Shown here: positions 1-5,781 of the stretch, piece by piece
Layout: each line of letters opens with the position of its first letter
How positions within the stretch are numbered: the stretch's first letter is position 1
Source of the DNA: an uncultured Clostridia bacterium
GTDB taxonomy: Bacteria; Bacillota; Clostridia; Lachnospirales; Lachnospiraceae
NCBI GenBank assembly: GCA_946620335.1
Contig: CAMONF010000294.1
Coordinates: forward strand, 1 to 6,596
Direction: 5' to 3'
Length of the DNA: 6,596 nucleotides
The notes under the pieces: model-generated
What the model was told of the DNA's origin: nothing
Seen by the model: only the letters and a program-made list of their open reading frames with translations
The model's database searches: none
Position numbers and translations under genes: made by a program

Positions 1-2
1 CT

Positions 3-86
3 TCAGGGACGAAACTGAAATCAGGGACGGTTCCTTTTCCAGTTTACTGGAAAAGGAACCGTCCCTGATTTCAGTTTCGTCCCTGA
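3..86. repeat. Long perfect palindrome, copy A (41-bp arms, 2-nt centre)
   Basis: Positions 3-43 are the exact reverse complement of 46-86, with only TT (44-45) between them. I checked this base by base around the centre at 44.5. The inner part (19-70) is identical to the core of a second palindrome at 1937-1988. The element lies about 30 bp beyond the stop codon of the minus-strand gene and could act as a transcription stop for it, but no clear U-tract is visible, so a terminator role is only inferred. Dispersed palindromes of this sort are typically small non-autonomous repeats (MITE or REP/BIME-like) mobilised by a transposase encoded elsewhere. No transposase is present here. RNA or single-stranded DNA of this region would fold into a very stable hairpin. 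Confidence 0.93.
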
Positions 87-101
87 TTTTAGTTCCGTCC
101 T
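60..101. repeat. Short 18-nt tandem units on the edge of palindrome A
   Basis: CGTCCCTGATTTCAGTTT (60-77) is followed directly by CGTCCCTGATTTTAGTTC (78-95), which differs at two bases, and then by a truncated third unit CGTCCT (96-101). The first unit lies wholly inside the right arm of palindrome A and the second extends past its end. The left arm shows the mirror image of this periodicity, with TCAGGGACG at 4-11 (partial context) and again from 21. The palindrome therefore appears to be built from repeated short units that continue on one side only, perhaps through replication slippage. Confidence 0.7.
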
Positions 102-116
102 CTTATTCCCAATTGC

Positions 117-1715
117 TTACAGCTGTCCGCCCGCGTGCAACTCCGCGTTCCGCACGACCGCGTGTACGAAGAGGATCAGGGAAATGAGGACCAGCACAAA
201 GCCCAGGCTTCCCGACCGCCCGGCCAGAAGGTCGGAGGCGGAGGCACAGACCACGCCGATGGCCGCCAGGATGAGGGCGAGGATGCCGAGGGCTGCGTTC
301 GCGGGGGTCATTTCCCGGGTCCGGATCAGGCGGACCAGGAGGATGAGGGCGATCCCGATGAAGAGGGCGCCCACGATGAGGCCGGTGACCAAAGTGAGCC
401 GGCTCAGGTTGGTGCCGATGCCGGAAGATGCGCAGAGCAGGAGCATGTAGAGGATGATCAGGCGGCGCTTCTGGGTGGGGTTCATTTCTCGGGTGGAAAT
501 CATGAGGAGCCGAATCATGCTGAAAATGAGCACGACCGCGCAGACCACCCGCCCGATCAGCAGGAAGGATGTCTCCGGCGCGAAGACAAGGACCAGTCCG
601 AGGGCCAGAAGAGCCAGGGCGAAGAGGGCCTCCGTGGAGCTCATGACCTCAACGGGGCGGATCACCCGGACCTTTGCAAAGAAGGAGTTCAGAATGCTCC
701 CGGCCACGATCCGAATCCGTTTCTCGGAGGTGGTGAGGGAGCGGAGGACTGTGTAGAAGCCGTCTATGCCGCTGCCGGTGATGTCCTCCAGCGTCTTGGC
801 GCCGTTCAGCTTCAGGGCACCGAAGAGGTCGCTGATGAACTGTGTTCTGTCCGCCTGGGAGGAGGACTCGATCCAGCCGTCCAGGATCTCGCTGCAGGCG
901 GCGCTCTCCCTGTTGTGGCGGCGGACGGTGACGAAATGGTCGCTCTCCACCTGCCAGGTCATGGGGCTGCACTGGAGGAGGCCCCGGGCCGAGCTCTTCA
1001 CGATGAGGGGCCGGGTATCCGGGGTGAAGAGCGTTCCGATGACGCTGTACTCGGGAAGAAGGATCGTGGAGCGGCTGCTCAGGAGATGTCTGGCAGTCGG
1101 CGGAAGCAGGTCCGGAGCCGGGCCTGGTCCGTCGGCCGAATAGACCATGAGGATCGCCGGCTTTAAGTCCTCGCGGCACAGACATGCTGCGTAGAGGGCC
1201 AGCGTGCCGCCGCCCAGGGCGCCGCCGATCCGGCAGAGGGAGGACTTGCGGGAGAGGACCTCCTCCGCATAGCGGACGGCCTCCCGGTGGGCGGATGAGA
1301 CAGCGGAGCAGCCGTCAAAGACCAGTTTTAAGTCATCCAGGGTGGAGAGGCCACGCGCGAAGCCGATAAAGCTGGTGCCGTCGCCCAGGGCAATCGTCAG
1401 AGCCGAGAAGGGAGTCTCTCCCTCCGGTCTTACATAGTCCATGAGCATCGCGTCCCTGTAGCGGGTGGACTGGGCCATTCTGAAGAGAATGGATTCGGCG
1501 TCCTCGTCCTTCAGGTCGCTGATATCTCCGGCGATGTAGAATTTTTCAGAGGCAGCCTTGACGGAAATTTTTTCACCGCTGCCCCTCGCGGGGACGATGC
1601 CGTCCAGGTCAAGTCCCGCCAGCACGGAGAGGACGAGACTGTCCACTTCCGAAAAGGGGTGCTCCCGGAAATCCAGGTCCCCGCGCCAGCTCAAATAATT
1701 GGATATGTTTCCCAT
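117..1715 (-). CDS. DUF2974 (Mbeg1-like) alpha/beta-hydrolase-like protein with degenerate active site, fused to a six-helix membrane domain
   Basis: This 532-residue protein starts at an ATG with an AGGAGA ribosome binding site 10 nt upstream (1726-1731). The N-terminus (MGNISNYLSWRGDLDF, then FSEVDSLVLS) and the blocks near 105-135, 164-177, 192-198 and 240-262 follow the DUF2974 pattern as I know it. That family is usually a cytoplasmic hydrolase-like protein with a GHSKGGN nucleophile elbow. Here the elbow reads GGALGGGTLALYAA (164-177), putting Leu167 at the Ser position. The usual FRGTDDT is FARGLST (119-125), and the usual QHD is QCS (248-250), so the His is Cys249. DGPG (195-198) is kept. 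Residues about 362-521 form six hydrophobic helices (about 362-379, 384-405, 417-432, 440-463, 474-498, 504-521), so it is probably an inner-membrane protein with a cytoplasmic pseudo-hydrolase domain. The reading frame is intact, which argues against simple decay. Its function is unknown. Confidence 0.85.
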   Translation of the reverse strand: MGNISNYLSWRGDLDFREHPFSEVDSLVLSVLAGLDLDGIVPARGSGEKISVKAASEKFYIAGDISDLKDEDAESILFRMAQSTRYRDAMLMDYVRPEGETPFSALTIALGDGTSFIGFARGLSTLDDLKLVFDGCSAVSSAHREAVRYAEEVLSRKSSLCRIGGALGGGTLALYAACLCREDLKPAILMVYSADGPGPAPDLLPPTARHLLSSRSTILLPEYSVIGTLFTPDTRPLIVKSSARGLLQCSPMTWQVESDHFVTVRRHNRESAACSEILDGWIESSSQADRTQFISDLFGALKLNGAKTLEDITGSGIDGFYTVLRSLTTSEKRIRIVAGSILNSFFAKVRVIRPVEVMSSTEALFALALLALGLVLVFAPETSFLLIGRVVCAVVLIFSMIRLLMISTREMNPTQKRRLIILYMLLLCASSGIGTNLSRLTLVTGLIVGALFIGIALILLVRLIRTREMTPANAALGILALILAAIGVVCASASDLLAGRSGSLGFVLVLISLILFVHAVVRNAELHAGGQL

Positions 1716-1850
1716 AAGTCAGTCTTCTCCTGCCGCCTGTCAGGCGGCGGTAGCCTGCATAGATCCTGAATCAGGACCCGCACCCGCAGGGGGCTGAGCC
1801 TGTATTTCGCAGGCACACACGTGTTTGTATTACACTTATAAGGCTTAGTT
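1716..1850 (-). other. Hairpin-rich 5' leader of the DUF2974-like gene
   Basis: The predicted transcript leader is about 130 nt, long for a bacterial gene. Read on the minus strand it contains several inverted repeats in series. They are GCCTG/CAGGC around an AAATA-containing loop, then TCCTGA-T-TCAGGA, then GCCGCC-TGACA-GGCGGC (plus-strand 1732-1748). The last ends right at the AGGAGA ribosome binding site. None is followed by a U-run, so no classical attenuator is seen. It does not match any riboswitch or T-box I recognise. Control of translation by the last hairpin is possible but is inference only. Confidence 0.45.
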
Positions 1851-1854
1851 ACCT

Positions 1855-1884
1855 ATTATAACAGATAGGGGGTGCAGGTGGCAA
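1855..1884 (-). promoter_or_regulatory. Sigma-A-type promoter for the DUF2974-like gene
   Basis: On the minus strand the -35 box is TTGCCA (1884-1879, 5 of 6 to consensus) and the -10 box is a perfect TATAAT (1860-1855), separated by 18 nt. Transcription would begin near 1848 and run toward the gene starting at 1715. The -35 box lies only about 8 bp from the edge of palindrome B. A shorter spacing to TGCCAC-like sequence is a poorer fit. Confidence 0.7.
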
Positions 1885-1892
1885 TGATATAA

Positions 1893-2017
1893 TTGGAGGT
1901 GGGAATCGAGGACGGGGAAAACTGGGATCTTACTGGAATCAGGGACGGTTCCTTTTCCAGTTTACTGGAAAAGGAACCGTCCCTGATTCCAGTAAGATCC
2001 CCAGTTTTCACCTCCAA
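1893..2017. repeat. Long palindrome, copy B, between two divergent promoters
   Basis: Positions 1924-1961 pair perfectly with 1964-2001 around a TT centre (38 bp). Past a single extra C on the right arm the stem continues through AAAACT/AGTTTT (left arm 1917-1923, right arm 2003-2009). An outer 9-bp pair TTGGAGGTG (1893-1901) / CACCTCCAA (2009-2017) closes the element with an internal loop, and it overlaps the previous stem by one base. The 52-bp core at 1937-1988 is identical to 19-70 of copy A. Outside the core, five positions per arm differ from copy A, and each change is matched on the opposite arm. The element fills the space between the -35 boxes of the two divergent transcription units. 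No target-site duplication was identified. Confidence 0.9.
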
Positions 2018-2028
2018 AAAGAAAACCC

Positions 2029-2057
2029 TTGACACTAAGTGTACTATGTGGCATAGT
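2029..2057 (+). promoter_or_regulatory. Promoter of the GntR-ABC operon
   Basis: A perfect -35 hexamer TTGACA (2029-2034), a 17-nt spacer and a -10 hexamer CATAGT (2052-2057, 4 of 6 to consensus) give a standard sigma-A promoter. The start point would be near 2064, leaving a leader of about 85 nt before the GTG at 2150. A strong -35 with optimal spacing and a weak -10 that lies inside an operator is typical of a repressible promoter. Confidence 0.75.
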
Positions 2058-2061
2058 ACAC
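2039..2061. promoter_or_regulatory. Inverted-repeat operator for the GntR/YtrA-type repressor
   Basis: GTGTACTATG and CATAGTACAC form a perfect 10-bp inverted repeat around TGG (2049-2051). The site covers most of the -35/-10 spacer and the entire -10 box, so a bound protein would block RNA polymerase. Its outer half-sites, AGTGTA, 13 nt, then TACAC, closely match the B. subtilis YtrA operator as I remember it (AGTGTA-N13-TACACT). The first downstream gene encodes a YtrA-type regulator, so autoregulation is the natural reading. The palindrome is seen directly; the bound protein is inferred. Confidence 0.8.
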
Positions 2062-2149
2062 ATATCAAGGCGGCATCCATCGGCTGCCATTTACTTACCC
2101 GGAAAGGCCCAGGAAGCGGCCCCGGGACCTATCAGGAAAGGAGCGGGCG

Positions 2150-2533
2150 GTGATCAGTATAGACTATCAGGACCGGCGGCCCATATACGAGCAGATCGTG
2201 GAACGCTACCAGACGCTTATCGTCCGGGGCGTCCTGGCCCCGGATGAGCAGATGCCTTCGGTTCGGCAGACGGCACTGGAGCTGAAAATAAACCCCAACA
2301 CCATCTCCAAGGCCTACAGCATCCTGGAGCGGGAGGGCTTCATTTACTCGGTCAAGGGCCGGGGAAGCTTCGTCTCCGGCGACCAGGTGGTCCGGGAGAG
2401 AAAGAGACAGCTCTGGCTTGACAGGCTGGAAAGACTGCTCGCGGAGGGCAGGGACCTGGGCGTGACCCACGCGGCCGCCGCGTTATGCGTGGACCGGGTC
2501 TTCGGAGAACGACGGAAGGAGGAGCAAGCATGA
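2150..2533 (+). CDS. GntR-family transcriptional repressor, YtrA subfamily
   Basis: This 127-residue protein starts at GTG, with AAGGAG (2138-2143) 6 nt upstream. Residues about 10-75 form the GntR winged helix-turn-helix: PIYEQIVERYQTLI, then PSVRQTALELKINPNTISKA as the recognition region, then LEREGFIYSVKGRGSFV as the wing. Only about 50 mostly helical, charged residues follow, as in the YtrA subfamily. That is too short for an FCD, UTRA or aminotransferase-like effector domain, and the tail probably serves dimerisation. It probably acts as a cytoplasmic dimer on the operator at 2039-2061, repressing its own operon. YtrA regulators usually pair with ABC transporters, and in B. subtilis YtrA responds to cell-wall antibiotics. 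The inducer here cannot be read from sequence. Its stop overlaps the next start (ATGA, 2530-2533), implying translational coupling. Confidence 0.93.
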   Translation: MISIDYQDRRPIYEQIVERYQTLIVRGVLAPDEQMPSVRQTALELKINPNTISKAYSILEREGFIYSVKGRGSFVSGDQVVRERKRQLWLDRLERLLAEGRDLGVTHAAAALCVDRVFGERRKEEQA

Positions 2534-3432
2534 TCGAAATCAGTCATGTCTCCAAGAAATTCGACAGCATACTGGCGGTGGACGACCTCACCGCCCACAT
2601 CGAAAAAGGACAGGTCTTCGGCCTGGTGGGAACCAACGAGGCGGGAAAGAGCACACTGCTCCGCATGCTCTCCGGCGTGTTGCGGCCCGACACCGGCAGC
2701 CTGACCCTGGACGGGAAGACAATTTACAACAATTCGGTGGTCAAGCAGGAGATCTGCTTCCTCAGTGACAGCGGGTATTATTTTCCCAACGCCACGCCCG
2801 CGGATATGGCGGACTATTACGCGCTCCTGTATCCGAACTTTGACAGGACACGCTTCGACGGATTCCTGAAGCTCCTTGAGCTGGATCCCCGCCGGAAAAT
2901 GAACACCTTCTCCAAGGGCATGAAGAAGCAGGTGGCAGTCTTTTTGGGTATCGCCAGCGGCGCCCGCTGCCTTCTCTGTGACGAGACCTTCGACGGCCTG
3001 GACCCGGTGGTCAGGCAGGCGGTCAAGGGCATTTTCGCAGCGGAGATCCTGGACAGGGACTTCACGCCGGTCATCGCCTCCCACAACCTGCGGGAGCTGG
3101 AGGATATCTGTGACCATGTCGGACTTCTCCACAAGGGACGGATCCTCCTGTCCGAGGACCTGGAGGACATGAAGTTCCACACCCAGAAGGTCCAGTGCGT
3201 CCTGCCCAATCCCGTTCTCGAGCGTGAACTCCTCGAAGATCTGGAGGTGGTCCGCACAGGCAGGAGCGGCTCCCTCATGACCATTGTGGCCCGCGGGACG
3301 GGCGAGGAGGTCATGGACAAGGTGAACAGGCGGAATCCCATCTACGCCGAGATCCTGCCGCTCAGTCTCGAGGAAATCTTTATCAGTGAAACGGAGGTGG
3401 CTGGATATGACATCAAAGATATCTTTGACTAA
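2530..3432 (+). CDS. ABC transporter ATP-binding protein (YtrB-like)
   Basis: This 300-residue nucleotide-binding protein starts at ATG 2530, following AAGGAGGAG at 2516-2524. An upstream in-frame start at 2485 would lie inside the GntR gene and lacks this site. Visible motifs are Walker A GTNEAGKST (34-42), an ABC signature variant FSKGMKKQ (127-134), Walker B CLLCDE (147-152) with the D-loop DGLD (155-158), and the switch His185 in ASHNLRE. The signature and D-loop match the GntR-linked ABC subfamily. Position 37 of Walker A is Glu where ABC proteins nearly always have Gly. The codon is GAG, one base from GGG. The catalytic Glu152 and Lys40 are present, so activity is likely. The C-terminal 90 residues are an accessory region. 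It would energise the membrane protein encoded next, whose start lies 26 nt inside this gene. Confidence 0.93.
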   Translation: MIEISHVSKKFDSILAVDDLTAHIEKGQVFGLVGTNEAGKSTLLRMLSGVLRPDTGSLTLDGKTIYNNSVVKQEICFLSDSGYYFPNATPADMADYYALLYPNFDRTRFDGFLKLLELDPRRKMNTFSKGMKKQVAVFLGIASGARCLLCDETFDGLDPVVRQAVKGIFAAEILDRDFTPVIASHNLRELEDICDHVGLLHKGRILLSEDLEDMKFHTQKVQCVLPNPVLERELLEDLEVVRTGRSGSLMTIVARGTGEEVMDKVNRRNPIYAEILPLSLEEIFISETEVAGYDIKDIFD

Positions 3433-5443
3433 GCTGATCGCGAACGACTTAAAGCGCCGGAGCTGGCTGGTCATCCTGATCGCCCTGGCAGGCTTCTTCA
3501 TCTACCCGGTCAGTTACTGCATGTCCCTGATCCTGGCCAGAGACATGGTCACCATGCCGGCCCCCTCGGCCTACGGGGAGTATTCGAGGATGGCGGATCG
3601 TCTGCAGGATACGGCGGTCTCTTATTTCGCCGGCGACACTTCCATGCTGCCCCTGATCATCGTGATTGCTGCGGTGCTTACGGCCTACACAGGCTTTTCC
3701 TGGCTGCACTCCAAGGCACAGACGGATTTTTACGCGGGTATGCCGCAAAAAAGGGTCCATCTCTTTCTGGTGCCCTACGTGAGCGGGATTCTTATTGCAG
3801 TGATTCCTTACCTGGTCTGCGCGCTGATTGCCCTCTTCGGGGTCGGCGCCGCCTTCGGCAATGTGACGCCGGCCGTCCTTAAGCTCGCTCTTCCGGGTAT
3901 TCTCTGGGCCGTGGTCGGTTATCTGGCAGTCTATACGGCGGCGGTCCTGGCCATGCTGCTCACAGGCAGGGGCGTACTGGGCTTCTCTTTGATGGGGCTC
4001 ATTCTCTTCTATGGTCCCCTGGCCTACCTGCTCGTCAGGGCGATGGCGGAGACAAGCTTTGACACCTACTACAGCGTGACCGGCCTGGGGCAGATGCGTT
4101 TCTACTCTCCGGTCACGCTCATCGGAATGGTCCATGACAGCCCTCTGGCCGGACTTCTTCTTATTATATTTCTGGTCTCTGCCCTGGCCCTCTGCGTGTT
4201 CGCTATGGAGAAAAGACCTATGGAGCGGGCGGAGATGCCCTTCGTCCACCCCTTCATCGCCCCCTGCGTCAAGGTCATCACCGGTATTCCGGCGGCCATG
4301 TTCACGGGATATCTTTTCAGCGACACCATGACAGGGCGCCTCGGGTCTCTGGGCTGGGAGATCTTCTGGTGCTTCGCGGCGGCTCTGGTCTTCAACGTGG
4401 TCTTTGAGATGGTGCTGAGCACGGACGTAAAAGAGCTGCTTGGCCACTGGCGGTCCGCAGCGGTGTTCTTTGCCGGCGTGCTCATCTTTGTCTGCATTTT
4501 CCCGCTGGACCTTATGGGCTACGACCGCTTTCTGCCGAAGGAGGAGGAAATCGAATCCATGGCCATCGGCCAGGACACGCTCTATGCCTGCTTCGCCGAC
4601 GAGGTGTATATGGACCAGTATGCGGCCGGCCCGGACGGGGAGCCGCTGGAGGTTTACCTTATGAATCAGGCTCTCACGGAGCAGTTCGCGCCGATCTACA
4701 CCTTGTGCCGGGAAGGCGTCATTACGCCGGCGGAAGACAACAACGTTTATGTGACGGTCCACTATCACCTGAAATCCGGGAGGGACGTGTACCGGCGTTA
4801 CCAGGTATCCAAAAAGACTCTCGGAAATACCATGACCCTCCTGTGCGAAAATCCTGCTTACAGGCAGGCTGCCTACCCCTTCCGCTATCTGGATCCTGCG
4901 GATCTTAAGGATATGACGGTGCGGAGCTGCAAGCTGACCGCCAGGGACGAGGTCGAGATGATCCTTGATGAAGGGGAGCGGAAGGAGCTTGCCGAGTGCC
5001 TGGCGGCGGATGCCGGAAATGCCAATGCCGGTCTTCTCATGGAGTCGGAGCCGGCGGGGATTCTCGCCAGCACGATTCCTGACTTCTCGGAACCGGAAAA
5101 TGAAATCAATCTTGAGCAGTGCCTGCGGAGCCTGTACATCTACCCCCAGTACCAGAGGACGCTGGCTTTCCTGAAGGACCGGGGATGGGTCCCCATGGAA
5201 CAGGAAGAGACGGAGGAGGTGGACACCGTCTCCTTCTGGATCGATGACGAGCAGTACGTGCTCACGTCTGAGGAAGATATGGAGACCTTCTTCGCCTGCA
5301 CGGCCAGGCCCAGTGGCCTCCAACGGATGGAAGGCGAGGTTTCCCTTTATTATGAGATTGCCTTCGGTGACGGATATATCAACGCGGATGCTGCTGTTAT
5401 CACCGACCAGGCCGCCTTTGAGGCGTTGAAAAAGGCTCATTGA
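3407..5443 (+). CDS. Large ABC-2-type membrane protein with C-terminal soluble domain (DUF6449-like)
   Basis: This 678-residue protein starts at ATG 3407, with GGAGGTGG (3393-3400) just upstream, inside the end of the ATPase gene. A GTG at 3386 would add seven residues but has no comparable site. About nine hydrophobic segments are visible (roughly 19-42, 80-100, 119-145, 158-186, 190-212, 245-266, 286-305, 317-336, 350-370). The block DFYAGMPQKRVHLF (107-120) follows the second helix, and an equivalent FYxxLPxxR block is common in GntR-linked ABC permeases. Residues about 371-678 are hydrophilic and acidic with no helix-spanning hydrophobicity. This matches, from memory, the DUF6449 extension on such permeases in Lachnospiraceae. 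It is probably the membrane partner of the upstream ATPase, so the unit likely exports or senses an envelope-active compound. The substrate is unknown. Confidence 0.85.
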   Translation: MTSKISLTKLIANDLKRRSWLVILIALAGFFIYPVSYCMSLILARDMVTMPAPSAYGEYSRMADRLQDTAVSYFAGDTSMLPLIIVIAAVLTAYTGFSWLHSKAQTDFYAGMPQKRVHLFLVPYVSGILIAVIPYLVCALIALFGVGAAFGNVTPAVLKLALPGILWAVVGYLAVYTAAVLAMLLTGRGVLGFSLMGLILFYGPLAYLLVRAMAETSFDTYYSVTGLGQMRFYSPVTLIGMVHDSPLAGLLLIIFLVSALALCVFAMEKRPMERAEMPFVHPFIAPCVKVITGIPAAMFTGYLFSDTMTGRLGSLGWEIFWCFAAALVFNVVFEMVLSTDVKELLGHWRSAAVFFAGVLIFVCIFPLDLMGYDRFLPKEEEIESMAIGQDTLYACFADEVYMDQYAAGPDGEPLEVYLMNQALTEQFAPIYTLCREGVITPAEDNNVYVTVHYHLKSGRDVYRRYQVSKKTLGNTMTLLCENPAYRQAAYPFRYLDPADLKDMTVRSCKLTARDEVEMILDEGERKELAECLAADAGNANAGLLMESEPAGILASTIPDFSEPENEINLEQCLRSLYIYPQYQRTLAFLKDRGWVPMEQEETEEVDTVSFWIDDEQYVLTSEEDMETFFACTARPSGLQRMEGEVSLYYEIAFGDGYINADAAVITDQAAFEALKKAH

Positions 5444-5589
5444 ATCGCCTGACAGCCGGAAGGCGGACGGCACCGGAATCCGGTCGGCGGGGAAAACGGG
5501 ATTCGGCGTTTACCCATGCCGCGGATTGAAAATCCGGACCGGGGGCGGGTGTCGAAGCTTCCAGCAACGGCAGGCGCCTCACAAAGAGA

Positions 5590-5618
5590 GTGAACTGCAG
5601 ATCAAAAGGGTGTATAAT
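5590..5618 (+). promoter_or_regulatory. Probable promoter of the efflux-adaptor gene
   Basis: A perfect -10 hexamer TATAAT lies at 5613-5618. At the optimal 17-nt spacing the -35 position reads GTGAAC (5590-5595), only about 3 of 6 to consensus, so the promoter may depend on an activator or simply be weak. Transcription would start near 5625. This indicates that the adaptor gene is expressed apart from the upstream ABC operon. Confidence 0.55.
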
Positions 5619-5623
5619 AAAGA

Positions 5624-5669
5624 GTCGGGACAGCCGGCATGACCTTTGCGCGGTCAGGCCGGCTCCGAC
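5624..5669 (+). other. Strong hairpin at the predicted 5' end of the adaptor transcript
   Basis: AGCCGGC (5632-5638) pairs with GCCGGCT (5658-5664). Beyond one A/G mismatch, TGACC (5640-5644) pairs with GGTCA (5652-5656), closing a 7-nt loop. An outer GTCGG/CCGAC pair (5624-5628, 5665-5669) extends the stem across a 3-nt bulge, for 17 bp in all. It begins at about the predicted transcription start. A second, smaller hairpin CGGGCG-GAGG-CGCCCG follows at 5682-5697. No U-run follows either, so a terminator is unlikely. A stabilising or regulatory leader structure is more plausible. Confidence 0.5.
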
Positions 5670-5781
5670 CATGAGGAGAAGCGGGCGGAGGCGCCCGGGT
5701 CTCATTTGAAAGATAAGGCCGGCGAATGGACGAGAGCAGCGAAAGACGGTCATTCCCACGGCCTCCAAGGAGGAGCTTACT

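Larger units (their letters stand above)
5444..5781 (+). other. Intergenic region between the ABC operon and the adaptor gene
   Basis: This 338-nt stretch holds no convincing gene. Its first 150 nt contain weak inverted repeats: CGCCT/AGGCG (5446-5450, 5461-5465), ACCGGA-A-TCCGGT (5472-5484) and CGGATT-GAA-AATCCG (5522-5536). None has a following T-run, so no Rho-independent terminator can be called for the ABC operon. The second half carries the promoter and structured leader of the downstream gene. A 12-codon ATG frame at 5671-5709 has no good ribosome binding site and is not called. Confidence 0.6.

Noticed and set aside
3..101. CRISPR array or phage attachment site at the left edge
   Set aside because: The 18-nt units are directly abutting without spacers, and no integrase or cas gene is present.
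135..1166. Long plus-strand open frame opposite the DUF2974-like gene
   Set aside because: It is rich in Gly, Asp, Glu, Gln and His with no recognisable domain, and lies antisense to a well-supported gene. Open antisense frames are expected in G+C-rich coding DNA.
1817..1835. ACACGTGT and GTGT-N7-ACAC near the start of the minus-strand transcript as a second YtrA operator
   Set aside because: Only four bases per half-site pair and the spacing (N7) differs from the N13 of the operator at 2039-2061.
1893..2153. Short frames reading through palindrome B on both strands
   Set aside because: Both give nearly the same peptide around DGSFSS and EKEPSLIPVRS because the DNA is palindromic. This is a symmetry artefact, not a gene.
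3449..5473. 674-codon minus-strand open frame opposite the permease
   Set aside because: Its length is striking, but the product is a His/Arg/Gln/Asp-rich sequence with no domain or membrane pattern, no convincing ribosome binding site was seen, and the plus-strand frame has clear helices and coupling to the ATPase.
5472..5536. Rho-independent terminator after the permease gene
   Set aside because: Small stems exist at 5472-5484 and 5522-5536, but neither is followed by a T-run.
5671..5709. 12-codon leader peptide ahead of the adaptor
   Set aside because: There is no good ribosome binding site, and the Arg-rich product probably reflects G+C-rich composition.
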